A stretch of DNA of 64,000 bases. Source: Adhaeribacter aquaticus DSM 16391. Its GTDB lineage: Bacteria > Bacteroidota > Bacteroidia > Cytophagales > Hymenobacteraceae. Below, piece by piece: positions 41,936 through 51,619 of this stretch. The translations under genes and the position numbers were made by a program. Below the pieces are notes generated by a model, which was not told the origin of the DNA, searched no databases, and saw only the letters and a list, made by a program, of their open reading frames with translations. Where the stretch lies: assembly GCF_000473365.1 (NCBI RefSeq), contig NZ_AXBK01000001.1, positions 46,164-110,163 of the forward strand, in the 5' to 3' direction. Every line of letters begins with the position of its first letter. The first letter of the stretch is position 1.

Positions 41936-42383
41936 TTCCTTTCTCGGCCTTCTCGTATTTAAATTACAGGTAGTCAAGAATTCTTGGATTTGCTGATGAT
42001 AACTAAACTCATTCTATTTAGTTTGATCATTTAAAAATAATCGGAGCATTCTCAAATTGCCCTCTAATAAATAGATGGTGTTATGGGTTGTCCTATTAAT
42101 CAAATGTCCTAGAATATCCTTCCTACTCCTTATTACTAGTGAAAATATACATAGTTAAAAAGAATCTTAATTAAGACCAAGGGGCAAAAATGCTTTTTAA
42201 ATTAAGTTTCTCTTTGTCTTCTTTGTAAAACGGTGGATTAAGAAAAAGCTGGCAAAAGTTAATCCGGCAATTAATCCTGTACAAATAGGAGTTATTGAAA
42301 CAAAAAGAAGGCTTTGATTGAAGGGGAATTTAAAAAATCAATCGGACAAATATATTTTTCACTTTATCCAGTTTATTTTTAGA
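41936..42383. other. Intergenic with a membrane-protein relic
   Basis: On the minus strand about 42190-42335 a short frame reads NQSLLFVSITPICTGLIAGL and TFASFFLIHRFTKKTKR before a stop, the end of some membrane protein; no start and no family seen. Otherwise AT-rich. Confidence 0.3.
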
Positions 42384-44816
42384 TTAAAAATATAACCGAT
42401 ACATCAGATTTGGAAAGAGGCCCAATTGGGTCACATAGGCTATAGATTTGGGCTCACTAGCGTCATAGAATTCTGAAATTTTTCCCTTCGTATTGGTTAC
42501 ATTATCCATGTTCAGGAAAAGTTCATGAGTGGTTTTCAGTTTATTCCATTTATAGCTGGCAGATAATTGAATTTGATAAGTATCTCCCAGGGATTTTTCA
42601 TAAGCTTTGTCTGTATCCCAATATTTATTTTTGCTAAGGTCAACCGCTAAATTCCCAGCCTCGTCCCGTAATAAGGGTATTATTTTTTGTCCCCCCCCAA
42701 AAAATATTTTTGCATTTAATCCTAAGGCTTGATTGTCTTTTTTGCCAAGGTTCGTAAATTCCTTGCCAAATAATATGTTCACCAAATAATTGCTATTAAA
42801 AGCAGTATTCCGCTCAACACCATCCAGGGCTTTATATTTTGAATTGAAAATGGAAGTATTGATTAAGTAGTAGTAATTATTGTTGAAAAATTTCTCCAAC
42901 GTTAATTCTATTCCATAATTTTTCCCGGTTCCTTTATTAACCAAATCAACATACTTGAAATCAAGGTTCTCATTAATAGTAGCATAATTACTCTTGTCGC
43001 TGTTTTCAACCGGTAAATTATAGAGGTTCTGGTAGTATACTTCTGCTTTGGCAACTAGATTTTCGGAAAGCCGTTTTTCATAGCCTAAAACAAAATGATG
43101 TGCTTTGAGCAAGCCTAAATTGAGGTTTGGTTCTTTGATTGTGCCATCTGCTTGTTCTACCTTGGCAAAATAATTATGGATGCTTTCCATATTGCTATGT
43201 TTGCCATAGCCGCCATGGATGGAGTTAGAGTTGTTCAACTTCCAGTTTACCGCAATTCGTGGTTCCAAGGTACTCTTTTTGTTAAGAAGCACATTCATGT
43301 TATGTACCCCAGATACTATGGTAATATCTTCATTAATCCGGTGTTTCCAGCTTATAAAGTTATTAACCGTACTTACATTTTCATTAAAATCAATTAAAGT
43401 AGCTCTGTCTGCTGCTTCCTTTCTAAATTGGCTTTGCTTGTAATTATAATTGAACAAGGCATATTTCGTGCCTACCTGTATTTTGTTTTTTGCATTCAGC
43501 TTGTTGTCATATGTTATGGCACCCCGGTAAGCAGATTTCTTTAAATTACTATTGTAATTTTCAATTCTATTCACCACAGAATCCCGTAAAAGATCATTCC
43601 TTTCATTATACAATTTTATGATTTTTGATTCAAATGTTTTGTCATTTACACCTTCATTGGAATACGAAAGATTTGTATTGATAAAGCTATTTTGATTGAT
43701 TTGAAAGGTATGGTTTAAGCCATTATTGAGTAAGTGTGCGCCTTTGTCAAAATCTTCCCGGATATCTGAAATCATAAACCTGTCACCGGGAGTGCCCCAA
43801 ACGGCCGGGGTAACATCTTTTAATAAAAAGCTGCTAAGGCCTCCTAACGAAAAAAGGGAGAAGGTGCCCAGCTTGTTGGTAGGCAATACCACCTTGAAAG
43901 CAGCATCTTGGAATTTAGGTGCACCTCCAATATTCACCATACCAAGCTCACTAATCAAGGATATCGTAGAATACCGGTAGTTAATAAGAAAAGATCCTCC
44001 ATACCCTTTTTTAAATGGTCCTTCTAATGTTAAATCTGTCCCAAGTAATCCAACTCCTAAAACAGACTCAAATTTTTCGTTATTCCCGGCCCTTAATTTA
44101 ACATCATACACCCCCGATAACACATCGCCGTATTCCGGTGAAAAAGCACCGGTATAAAAGTCGGAAGCAGCTAATAAATTGTTGTTTAAGGTGCTTACTA
44201 CACCCCCTACACCAGATTGGTCGGCCCAATGGTTGGGGTTGGTAATCTGCATCCCTTCTAAACGCCATTGCACATATTTAGGGGAGTTTCCTCTAACAAT
44301 AATGGCATTGCTGCCATCCTGGTTACTGTTTACCCCAGCAAAATTGGACATAATCCGGGAAGGGTCATTAAATCCCCCAGCATACCGGTTTGTTTCTTCC
44401 GGTGAGATAGACCGGGCACTGATTATAGTCATGTCGTTAATAGCCTGTCCTTTGGTTTTATCGGCCGTGATAACCACTTCATTCATGGTGCTAGCAGATT
44501 CCTGCATGGAGAGATTGAGAATCACCTCTTTCGCGGAATTTACCACAATATCCGGGATTGCTTTAGGTTCATAGCCCAGGTAAGATAATTGTAGTGTAAT
44601 ACGGCCCGTAGGAATGTTATTTAACCTGAACTTCCCTTCCAGGTCAGTAGAAGTACCAATAACTGGGTTGGATCCCAAAATTAATACAGTTGCACCAATT
44701 AGCGGCGATTTACTGTCACTATCGGTTAGGGTACCTCTGACAGTTTGGGTAAGTTGTTGACTAAAAGCCATTGTGGTTGACAACGCCATTAGGATTGTGG
44801 CAAAAAAACTTTTCAT
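42384..44816 (-). CDS. TonB-dependent receptor
   Basis: An 810-residue outer-membrane receptor: signal peptide (FFATILMALSTTMAFSQ), a CarboxypepD_reg-like domain (QTVRGTLTDSDSKSPLIGAT ... LQLSYLGYEPKAIPDIVV), plug domain with RYAGGFNDPSRIMSNFAGVN and AIIVRGNSPKYVQWRLEGMQ, and a C-terminal 22-strand barrel ending QLGLFPNLMYRLYF. No SusD partner is adjacent. It imports a ligand that needs energised transport; nearby esterases of the Fes type suggest an esterified chelate or similar, but this is inference. A Crp-like palindrome lies 95 bp upstream, shared with 37759. Closest relatives in the window are 52646 and the remnant at 62500. Confidence 0.9.
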   Translation of the reverse strand: MKSFFATILMALSTTMAFSQQLTQTVRGTLTDSDSKSPLIGATVLILGSNPVIGTSTDLEGKFRLNNIPTGRITLQLSYLGYEPKAIPDIVVNSAKEVILNLSMQESASTMNEVVITADKTKGQAINDMTIISARSISPEETNRYAGGFNDPSRIMSNFAGVNSNQDGSNAIIVRGNSPKYVQWRLEGMQITNPNHWADQSGVGGVVSTLNNNLLAASDFYTGAFSPEYGDVLSGVYDVKLRAGNNEKFESVLGVGLLGTDLTLEGPFKKGYGGSFLINYRYSTISLISELGMVNIGGAPKFQDAAFKVVLPTNKLGTFSLFSLGGLSSFLLKDVTPAVWGTPGDRFMISDIREDFDKGAHLLNNGLNHTFQINQNSFINTNLSYSNEGVNDKTFESKIIKLYNERNDLLRDSVVNRIENYNSNLKKSAYRGAITYDNKLNAKNKIQVGTKYALFNYNYKQSQFRKEAADRATLIDFNENVSTVNNFISWKHRINEDITIVSGVHNMNVLLNKKSTLEPRIAVNWKLNNSNSIHGGYGKHSNMESIHNYFAKVEQADGTIKEPNLNLGLLKAHHFVLGYEKRLSENLVAKAEVYYQNLYNLPVENSDKSNYATINENLDFKYVDLVNKGTGKNYGIELTLEKFFNNNYYYLINTSIFNSKYKALDGVERNTAFNSNYLVNILFGKEFTNLGKKDNQALGLNAKIFFGGGQKIIPLLRDEAGNLAVDLSKNKYWDTDKAYEKSLGDTYQIQLSASYKWNKLKTTHELFLNMDNVTNTKGKISEFYDASEPKSIAYVTQLGLFPNLMYRLYF

Positions 44817-45121
44817 CTTGATTTTTGTTTTTTAGAAATTTGAACCAGAGAAGGTTACATGTATCTTGTTGTGAGGTAGCAAAAGTAGAGGAAGGAGCAG
44901 GCTGAACTCATTGACTTAAGTTAAGAACCGCTTTTGCCAAAGTTTTTTTCTGAGTTTTTGCTGATGACCTGAGTAGTGGAATCAGTTCTTCTTGATTATA
45001 AGGGCAATCGCAAATAAATTAATTAGGATGTTGCTTTATAAAACAGTACTTTAGTTATACAGTTGACAGAAAAAGGTAAATTCTCTTCTTTGCCCAAAAC
45101 CAATCATTAGCTTTCTTACCA
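44817..45121. other. Divergent promoter region of receptor and Crp-type gene
   Basis: 305 bp between the TonB receptor (minus) and the Crp/Fnr gene (plus). It holds the palindrome at 44911 and AT-rich promoter-like DNA. Confidence 0.4.
44911..44927 (-). promoter_or_regulatory. Candidate Crp/Fnr-type operator
   Basis: TTGACTTAAGTTAAGAA, identical to 37759-37775, about 95 bp before the TonB receptor start and 195 bp before the divergent regulator gene. A third variant, TTGACTAAGGGTAAGAA, lies at 47079. Confidence 0.55.
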
Positions 45122-45739
45122 ATGGATCCTTATGTAAAAACAGCAGAAACCGAAGCGCTTTTAAGGAAGGAGTTAATAGCCTTTATTTCTCGGTTTGAAT
45201 TATTTACCCAAGAGGAGGTTCAAATGCTGGTTGATAATCTTACCATTCGTTTATATAAAAAAGGCACCTTGCTCGTGCAAGAGGGGGATATTTGCCATAA
45301 ATGCTATTTTGTGATAAAGGGCTGCCTGCGGCAATACCTTATCCTAAACGGGGTTGATAAAACTACACAATTTTATACTGAAAACCAGGCTGCTGTATTT
45401 TTTACCAGTTTTTCCAACCTAGTACCGACGGAAAGTTATTTATCATGTGTAGAAGATTCTATTATTATTGTGGGTGACCAAGAGGAGGGGGAAGACATGT
45501 ATGAGAGGATCCCGAAACTTGGACAACTTACCCGGATGATGATGGCGCAGGATTTTGGAAAAACTCAGGATGAATTATCCTATTTTATTTCTTCCTCCCC
45601 GGAAGAACGGTACTTAAATTTATTAAAGACAAAACCTGCCTTATTGCAACGGGTTCCCCAACACCAATTAGCCAGTTATATTGGGGTTAGCCCGGAATCA
45701 CTTAGCCGCATCAGAAAGCGAATATGGAAGGATAAATAA
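45122..45739 (+). CDS. Crp/Fnr family transcriptional regulator
   Basis: A 205-residue protein. Barrel: LTIRLYKKGTLLVQEGDICH, KCYFVIKGCLRQYLILNGVD, TTQFYTENQAAVFFTSF; dimer helix MMMAQDFGKTQDELSYFISS; HTH PQHQLASYIGVSPESLSRIR. It is typical of the Bacteroidota group with uncertain effector. Transcribed divergently from the TonB receptor at 44816, with the palindrome between, so it may control that receptor. Confidence 0.85.
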   Translation: MDPYVKTAETEALLRKELIAFISRFELFTQEEVQMLVDNLTIRLYKKGTLLVQEGDICHKCYFVIKGCLRQYLILNGVDKTTQFYTENQAAVFFTSFSNLVPTESYLSCVEDSIIIVGDQEEGEDMYERIPKLGQLTRMMMAQDFGKTQDELSYFISSSPEERYLNLLKTKPALLQRVPQHQLASYIGVSPESLSRIRKRIWKDK

Positions 45740-46425
45740 TTTGTTTTGTTTCCCACCCTTCCAGATTAACCAAATTGCAAATCCCAATTCACCCAAGGCC
45801 ATAGGTGTACTAACAATGAGTTCCACAAATGATTTATAAATCTCATAATCAAGACTGAATTGATTTGCCAGGTTACTGAATAGGTAGCATAAACCCGCCA
45901 CAACCATTAAAATCCCAGTATTTTGGGAATATAATTAGCTTAGAGCATCAGATACCCCACCCCCAATAAATGAAAACCGGTTATTAATAAGGCACAGGAC
46001 AACCAATCCAAGAATTCCTGCAGGCAACTCATAATAAGATTTTCATTAAGTTTTGACTGATCCAATAAGGGTGAAACTTCCAACAAACTTATAATAATTA
46101 TCCCAAAAAGAACCGAATAAAGTAGCCGCAAGCCGGCAGTAAGCTTTGATATGTGGAAATTAGCCTTTTTGAAAAATCCATACAAAGCCAAGGATACTAC
46201 TACATCTAATACTAAGGAAATAACGAAGCAAATTATAAATAGCTCAAATAAAATTTTAGAATGATTCAGATAATTACTGTAACCATACTGTCCTTAGGTA
46301 CATAAATATGCTGGAAAGCATATCCGTAGCCATAGCCGGCAAGTACATCCATTACCAAAAGGCAAAAACTTGCGATCAGGGCCATTTTACGGTGGTTATT
46401 AAATATAATATTATTTATGTTTTCT
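45698..46425 (-). pseudogene. DUF4386-type membrane protein, frameshifted
   Basis: The minus strand from about 46425 reads NNHRKMALIASFCLLVMDVL and HIYVPKDSMVTVII, stop; the next frame continues NYLNHSKILFELFIICFVIS, LVLDVVVSLALYGFFKKANF and LRLLYSVLFGIIIISLLEVS up to LLITGFHLLGVGYLML; a third stretch gives ILMVVAGLCYLFSNLANQFS and MALGELGFAIWLIWKGGKQN. Together they form DUF4386 (about 230 residues, seven helices), a family of unknown function. At least two frameshifts. The 3' end overlaps the end of the convergent crp gene. Confidence 0.75.
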
Positions 46426-46683
46426 AGATGCTTTTTAATGAAGCAAAATCATTGAAAAGCAGTTTTAAGTCCATTGAGTTAAGGTAGGTAATAAATTCAG
46501 GTTATAAATATTTTAAGGTAGCCACCTAATTTAAAAGCAATAATAAACAACAGGATAATGGTTAATGTGAATAGAAATCCTCCGAATTATTAAAGCATAT
46601 TTATAAACAAAAATGTTTTTAAATGCAGCAATGAATCCGGAGGTCTAAATTAAAATCGCTGATTCCGTATTTAAATGGAAAGA

Positions 46684-47016
46684 TTAATTGGTTCTTTTTA
46701 TGACTTTAACAATTTTATAATCCACTATGCCACCAGTTAATAAATAAAGGTAAAGATTGGATTTAGACTCAATAGTATAAGAATTTGCATTTAAGGATTG
46801 GACTAATTCATTCGTATTACTGGCTTGAATGTTAAACCCGAGGATATGCAGATCCCCACTTTTAGCGAATTCTTTTCCTTGTGTTTTCTCACCAAAAATT
46901 TTTCCTCCGTTTTCAAAGGGCTGAACCATGGTATTCACAGCAAACTGTTGCACAGAACAAGAGGAGAAGGCGAGAATAATCACTGGCCCGAACAATAATT
47001 TTTTAAAGTTTTTCAT
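46684..47016 (-). CDS. Small lipoprotein
   Basis: Start at ATG 47016 (MKNFKKLLFGPVIILAFSSC, lipobox LAFSSC with Cys 20). The 110-residue product has FAVNTMVQPFENGGKIFGEK, HILGFNIQASNTNELVQSLN and ends GGIVDYKIVKVIKRTN. Family not recognised. The frame continues upstream to 47079 but the signal fixes the start. A Crp-like site lies 63 bp upstream, so it may share control with the TonB receptor. Confidence 0.7.
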   Translation of the reverse strand: MKNFKKLLFGPVIILAFSSCSVQQFAVNTMVQPFENGGKIFGEKTQGKEFAKSGDLHILGFNIQASNTNELVQSLNANSYTIESKSNLYLYLLTGGIVDYKIVKVIKRTN

Positions 47017-47078
47017 TTTATTAGGTTTAAAGTACTTAAAAGTGAGAGCAAAGCACCGCTTTAAAACATTTAATTTCA

Positions 47079-47095
47079 TTGACTAAGGGTAAGAA
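47079..47095 (-). promoter_or_regulatory. Variant of the Crp/Fnr-type palindrome
   Basis: TTGACTAAGGGTAAGAA differs from the sites at 37759 and 44911 at the centre but keeps TTGACT and TAAGAA. It lies upstream of the small lipoprotein. Confidence 0.4.
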
Positions 47096-47122
47096 AAATA
47101 AATTTTTCGTAGAGACACAGGA

Positions 47123-47216
47123 GTGGTCTGGAAGCTGGACAGATTGGGTCGGTCACTTCATCATTTAATTGACTTAGTTGCGGATTTTAAAAGTAGGGGA
47201 GTAGACTTTGAAATTT
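47123..47216 (+). pseudogene. Serine recombinase internal fragment
   Basis: VWKLDRLGRSLHHLIDLVAD followed by FKSRGVDFE is the conserved core of resolvases (xWKLDRLGRSxxHLxxLVxxLxxxGVxF). It has no N-terminal Ser or C-terminal HTH and runs straight into a transposase remnant. This is not an integron integrase, which is a tyrosine recombinase. Confidence 0.75.
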
Positions 47217-47583
47217 ACGGGCCCGCAAGCTCTGCTACCTGGCACAACTCGCTGTTGATACCGCTCATCAAACCATTACCCACGTGCAAGCAGATTTTGC
47301 AGATAAGAAGGATAATCAATGTTTGCCCACGCCGCTCGCTGGCCTTGCCCACCGGCTGCAAGCATTAAGTCTGGGCTGTAATACCATACTAGCCGATGCG
47401 GGCTATTAATCGGGCGAGAACTATGCCCTACTTGAGCAGAAAGAGATTATAGCTTTCATTCCACCGCATGGTACTTACAAAGGCGGACCTGAAGGTTTTA
47501 CTTACAACAAAGAAGCAGACCACTGGCTTTGCCCGCAAGGAAAGAAAGCCACTTTTAGGAAAGTGAAGGTGGTTATATTTTTT
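47217..47583 (+). pseudogene. IS1182-type transposase C-terminal remnant
   Basis: A frame reads VDTAHQTITHVQADFADKKD, LAHRLQALSLGCNTILADAG, Y, TAA, SGENYALLEQKEIIAFIPPH and DHWLCPQGKKATFRKVKV. The ADAGY.SGENY and IxAFIP parts belong to DDE transposases of the IS1182/IS5-like group. There is one in-frame stop and both ends are missing. It separates the small lipoprotein from the CPBP gene and cuts the end of the latter's cassette-like flank. Confidence 0.7.
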
Positions 47584-48328
47584 ACAATTGATAAAAGATG
47601 AAATATATCATAGAAACATTAAAACCGGCATGACTCGCGATAGCACCTATTATAGAACCTGTCATTTTCTTACACTGGATAAAAACTAGACTTGTGATGA
47701 ACATTGCTAATACCCATAAAATGGATGGAATAAACAGAAATCCCCAGCTGCCATAAATGTAGACAATGCCAAAATGAGCTAAATGTGTTAAGGCAAATGC
47801 GAGGCTGTCTATTATAGTGGCTTTTCTTTCTCCTAAACTTGAGCTGAAACTTGCATGCACAATTCCTCTGAAAAACAATTCTTCACCAATTGGGCTAAAG
47901 CACATCCCAGTAACTGCAAAAATTATAAAATAAATTAGCCTATCCTGAATAGTTAAATCTGTACCTATGTTGTAGGACTTCCCAATATACACATACCAAT
48001 TATCTAATGAATTTGTGTATAACAGATAGCCCAATACAAAAATTAAAGTACTGATGGCGATGCCAGACAGGAAGGAATACACAATCCAGGAATAATTTTT
48101 TGGCTTAGTAATTCCTATTTGTTTTCGTCCATCTTTAGACAAAAAAATAAAAGGAATAAGGGCAGAAATGGCCATAATGATACCTATGTTACCATAGTTG
48201 CCAGTTTGGTTTGCATGTAAAACCATCCAAAATCTAGGTACACAAACGGTTAATAACAATATCAATCCGAATATCCAATTGAAATGTATTAATTTATTCC
48301 AAGTTAATCTAAGCTCAGTATCAATCAT
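47582..48328 (-). CDS. CPBP family intramembrane metalloprotease (CAAX/Abi-like)
   Basis: About 248 residues from ATG 48328 (MIDTELRLTWNKLIHFNWIF); the open frame goes on to 48397. Eight or so membrane helices. The CPBP motifs are GEELFFRGIVHASFSSSLGE (EExxxR), IDSLAFALTHLAHFG (FxxxH) and SIIGAIASHAGFNVSMIYFI (HxxxN/B). Related proteins process prenylated peptides or give self-immunity to bacteriocins. Its 3' end meets an IS relic. Between it and the DUF4440 gene the minus strand carries CCGTTGGTGG (R'-like), so it may once have been a cassette. Confidence 0.8.
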   Translation of the reverse strand: MIDTELRLTWNKLIHFNWIFGLILLLTVCVPRFWMVLHANQTGNYGNIGIIMAISALIPFIFLSKDGRKQIGITKPKNYSWIVYSFLSGIAISTLIFVLGYLLYTNSLDNWYVYIGKSYNIGTDLTIQDRLIYFIIFAVTGMCFSPIGEELFFRGIVHASFSSSLGERKATIIDSLAFALTHLAHFGIVYIYGSWGFLFIPSILWVLAMFITSLVFIQCKKMTGSIIGAIASHAGFNVSMIYFIFYQL

Positions 48329-48441
48329 TCTGTAGAATTTTACCACCAACGGTGAAGTACGACAGTAAGAAACAGCCTGACTTATAATGCCTGTCACATT
48401 GAGGTTTATATGCTGTCAGCGTTTCGTTTTTTCTATTTCAG

Positions 48442-48810
48442 TTATTGAATTTGGAATCCACTTCCTGCAATTATTTGCCACGAATTGTTGAATAGTTGCC
48501 ATACCCGTAAATACCTGAATTTTCCATCTATTATTTGGTCAGCATACTTTGCTTTTAAATGAATAGTAACTACAACAGTAGATATGTTTTCAATGGTTTT
48601 TATCATTTGGTCAGTTGCTGAAATATCGTTAACAGTCATAATTCCTGAACGATAGTTCTCAATATCCATTTCTTTTGTTATTGTTTGACCTGTTGGAATA
48701 TTGAAAATTAAACTATCGTGCAAAAGTTCGTCAAGCGTATGGGTATCGCTGTTTTTAATAGCGTCTAAAAGCCTATTTTCACAAGCAATTATTTGTTCCT
48801 CTTGTGTCAT
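48442..48810 (-). CDS. NTF2-like protein (DUF4440)
   Basis: A 122-residue protein: EEQIIACENRLLDAIKNSDT, LDELLHDSLIFNIPTGQTIT, STVVVTIHLKAKYADQIIDG and LRVWQLFNNSWQIIAGSGFQ. This is the compact SnoaL/DUF4440 form of the NTF2 fold, with the closing W..IAG(S/H)xF. Substrate unknown. It sits 113 bp upstream of the CPBP gene on the same strand. Confidence 0.8.
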   Translation of the reverse strand: MTQEEQIIACENRLLDAIKNSDTHTLDELLHDSLIFNIPTGQTITKEMDIENYRSGIMTVNDISATDQMIKTIENISTVVVTIHLKAKYADQIIDGKFRYLRVWQLFNNSWQIIAGSGFQIQ

Positions 48811-49059
48811 AATTTATCCCATCATTAAGTTTTAGTCATCAGTATTGCAGGTAACTCTACAATGACCGCTAATACTACATTCATTAAAAACAATTCCACA
48901 AAAACATTGGTATATGTATGGTAATGAATTTATTGATGCAATGTAGCTGTCCGCACCAAAAACACTCAATACATGGACAAATAAATGAAAAACAATGAAA
49001 ATAGTTATGGTAACTCCTGAAATGTAGTTTCCTAACTGTCATAAGCTTTACTGGTTTGA

Positions 49060-49659
49060 TTATTTTTTTAATAATACTCCAGGTAGCTGGAAACCAACCC
49101 CAATTTCTATGTTAGCTGTTTCTAACATATTGAAAATACCATCATTTAGCGGAAGATAGAGCCGGCCACTAAAAAACTTCTTTCCTTTGCCTTTTTTTAG
49201 ATTATACATAATACCATAATCAGGAGAAAAAGCGGATGTTTTAGAAGTGAATTTTTCAATAGGGTGATTATTTACCAAAGTACCAGAATAACTATTGTAC
49301 TTTAAACCGCCCAATACTAAGAAATTGTGTGAGGCACCTTTTGAGATGATTGCAGTTCCAATTCCGAGCTTCTGGAGAATAGTAAAGCTATGGTTTTGTT
49401 CTACATCTGTTATTCTACTGTTAGGAAAGTCGAAAGCTAGTGCACTATGAGATACTAAAGTAATGCTATTCGCCAGGTTATATTGGATAAGGTTAGTAAA
49501 CCTTATGTCCCTGCTACCTAAAAGCGAATATAACTTAGTACCAATTCCCGGCTCAATAGTTAATTTACAGGTAGTGTCTTGCCAAACTTCACCTTTACTT
49601 TGACAATGAGCTATCCGAATAGTAGTAAGAATAATAAAAAGAGTTAACAACTTTTTCAT
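49060..49659 (-). CDS. Outer-membrane beta-barrel-like protein
   Basis: A 199-residue exported protein (signal LTLFIILTTIRIAHCQ). The mature part alternates short strands (KLTIEPGIGTKLYSLLGSRD; FTNLIQYNLANSITLVSHSA; NFLVLGGLKYNSYSGTL; IEIGVGFQLPGVLLKK), as in 8-stranded barrels. No family recognised. It starts three bases after the lipoprotein esterase gene on the same strand and is surely co-transcribed with it. Confidence 0.65.
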   Translation of the reverse strand: MKKLLTLFIILTTIRIAHCQSKGEVWQDTTCKLTIEPGIGTKLYSLLGSRDIRFTNLIQYNLANSITLVSHSALAFDFPNSRITDVEQNHSFTILQKLGIGTAIISKGASHNFLVLGGLKYNSYSGTLVNNHPIEKFTSKTSAFSPDYGIMYNLKKGKGKKFFSGRLYLPLNDGIFNMLETANIEIGVGFQLPGVLLKK

Positions 49660-49662
49660 GAC

Positions 49663-50469
49663 TTATCTATTTTTAAAATAGAATTTTATTGCTTTCTCGA
49701 TGCTCGGATTTCTAGAAGCAATATGACCTTTACCCGGTACTAAATGAAAATAGGATGTAGTATTGGTGTAGAATGATTTTAAATGCTGATGCAGATAGTC
49801 GTTACCTGGAATAAGTCCTTTTTCTGTACCTCCTAAGCTTATAACTACCAGTTGGGAATTTCTTTTGATTATTGGCCTGGCTTCTTTTTCATATTGGAGA
49901 ACGATGGAGTTATCATAAAACAAGGAAGGACTTAGCAAAAGGTAATTACCAAAAAGATCATTATGTTTTGTAAGGGCAAAAGCCCCAAATAGTCCGCCAA
50001 AAGAATGTCCCAGAATAGTTCGTTTGTTTCTGGCTGGGGCTGCCCTAAATTCGCTTTCTATCCTTGGTATTAATTCTTTTTGGATAAAATTCAGGAATTT
50101 AGTACTTCCTCCTTTTCCATGATCAGTAGGTGTTGGTGTGTAGTCCGTATCTCTATAATTGCCCTTTTGGTATTTTATACCGATAACAATAACATTTTGT
50201 GTGTTGAGTTCCTTGCTGGTTTTTTCACATACTTTGCTGACATATTCCTCAACCTGTTCTGCATCTAAAACATACATAGTATGGTAGATTTCAGATGAGG
50301 TATGATAATCCTCGGGTAATTTGATAGAGATTGTATAATCAATTCCGGTTTCTTTAGAGGAAAGATTGAATGATTTTATAAAGTCAGGATTGACAACTTC
50401 TTTTTTGCATCCGAAGAAGCCTACTATTAAAGTTATAAATAAGAAATAAAGTAATTTTTTAATAATCAT
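49663..50469 (-). CDS. Lipoprotein esterase of the Fes/IroE type
   Basis: A 268-residue esterase with lipoprotein signal (LLYFLFITLIVGFFGC, Cys 21). DYTISIKLPEDYHTSSEIYH, MYVLDAEQVEEYVSKVCEKT, NKRTILGHSFGGLFGAFALT (nucleophile Ser in GHSFGG), QLVVISLGGTEKGLIPG and YFHLVPGKGHIASRNPSIEK (His). It lacks the TPR tail of the two array paralogues. Followed after three bases by a barrel protein; together they may hydrolyse an ester at the cell surface. An IS3 element sits 5 bp before its ATG and has cut it off from its original promoter. Confidence 0.85.
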   Translation of the reverse strand: MIIKKLLYFLFITLIVGFFGCKKEVVNPDFIKSFNLSSKETGIDYTISIKLPEDYHTSSEIYHTMYVLDAEQVEEYVSKVCEKTSKELNTQNVIVIGIKYQKGNYRDTDYTPTPTDHGKGGSTKFLNFIQKELIPRIESEFRAAPARNKRTILGHSFGGLFGAFALTKHNDLFGNYLLLSPSLFYDNSIVLQYEKEARPIIKRNSQLVVISLGGTEKGLIPGNDYLHQHLKSFYTNTTSYFHLVPGKGHIASRNPSIEKAIKFYFKNR

Positions 50470-50519
50470 ATGACTGTAAGCTTCCCCTAATTAGAACTGA
50501 TTAAAAGTATAAAATTTGT

Positions 50520-51329
50520 TTAAATTGACACTAATTGTTGGTGTTGTTTTTTCTTTGCAAATTCTATTGGTGCTAACCCTCCAAGTGCATCATGCGGCCT
50601 GTTGTAGTTGTAATCTTCTAGCCAGCTGGTTGTAATATCCCTTACTTCTTCCAGGTTTTCGAATAGGTAAGCATTTAGTACATGTCGGCGAAAAGTCCCG
50701 TTGAAACGTTCTACATAGGCATTCTGCGTGGGCTTACCTGGCTGGATATAGATGAACTCTACTTCATGCATCTGGCTCCATTCGGCCATAAGCGTGGCAA
50801 TAAACTCCGGTCCGTTATCCATTCGGATGCGCTTTGGTTTTTCCCTTCGCTTTAACAAATGATTAAGCACCCATACTACCCGGTTGCTCTTTAAGGAATA
50901 ATCTACTTCAATATGCAAAGCTTCGCGGTTATAATCATCCAGCACATGGAAGGAACGGAATTTTCTTCCGTTTTCTAACGCATCACTCATAAAGTCGATT
51001 GACCAGGTGTGATTTAATGCCTGGGGAACTTGTAAAGGCTGTTGCACGCGGGCGGGTAAACGCTTTTTGGCTTTGCGCCGGATGTTTAAGTTGATGGCTT
51101 TATATACCCGGTATACCCGCTTATGATTCCATTCCTGGCCTTCTTTTCGCAACCGCCCATAGGCTTTCCAGAATCCTTCTCTGGGGTGCTGCTCCGCTTT
51201 TTGCCGTAATGCTTCTTCTACTACAACATCATCTTTGTGCGACTGATAGTAGTAAACTGATTTGCTCAAATTCACCACCCGGCACGCCCTGCTAATGCCG
51301 GCTTGAGACTGCTGGTAAACCTCAAGCAC
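50520..51329 (-). CDS. IS3-family transposase OrfB (DDE integrase domain)
   Basis: 269 residues from ATG 51329; in the fusion it is read by a -1 shift after orfA. HTH_21: [40 protein letters not shown]; integrase core: [20 protein letters not shown] (first Asp), [20 protein letters not shown] (second Asp), [20 protein letters not shown] (Glu), ending [20 protein letters not shown]. The DDE triad is complete, so the element may be active. Confidence 0.95.
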   Translation of the reverse strand: MLEVYQQSQAGISRACRVVNLSKSVYYYQSHKDDVVVEEALRQKAEQHPREGFWKAYGRLRKEGQEWNHKRVYRVYKAINLNIRRKAKKRLPARVQQPLQVPQALNHTWSIDFMSDALENGRKFRSFHVLDDYNREALHIEVDYSLKSNRVVWVLNHLLKRREKPKRIRMDNGPEFIATLMAEWSQMHEVEFIYIQPGKPTQNAYVERFNGTFRRHVLNAYLFENLEEVRDITTSWLEDYNYNRPHDALGGLAPIEFAKKKQHQQLVSI

Positions 51330-51352
51330 TATTTGCCGCTTTTGGCAGGGCT

Positions 51353-51619
51353 TCAGAGCTTTTTTTCAATAATCTCTTTGGCTAGTTTTAGGTCCAAAGC
51401 CAGCTCTGCATACATAGACTTCAGCCGCCGGTTTTCTTCTTCTAGTTCCTTGAGCCGCTTCAGCTCAGTGGCATCCATGCCATTATAGCGTTGCCGCCAC
51501 TTGTAAAAGGCCGCCTGGCTAACGCCATGGTCCCGGCTAATTTCTGCGGCACTTTTGCCGTCCTCAAACTCCTTGAGAATTTTGGCAATCTGTTGGGGTG
51601 TAAAAGTCTTCCTTTTCAT
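51353..51619 (-). CDS. IS3-family transposase OrfA
   Basis: An 88-residue helix-turn-helix protein ([40 protein letters not shown]) with a leucine-zipper C-terminus ([20 protein letters not shown]). It ends EIIEKKL over the heptanucleotide A-AAA-AAG, the usual -1 frameshift site that makes the OrfAB transposase. OrfA binds the terminal repeats and regulates transposition. Confidence 0.95.
   Translation of the reverse strand: MKRKTFTPQQIAKILKEFEDGKSAAEISRDHGVSQAAFYKWRQRYNGMDATELKRLKELEEENRRLKSMYAELALDLKLAKEIIEKKL

Noticed and set aside
47123..47216. Integron integrase for the array
   Set aside because: The fragment is a serine recombinase core (WKLDRLGRS), not a tyrosine recombinase; no IntI-like gene is visible in the window.
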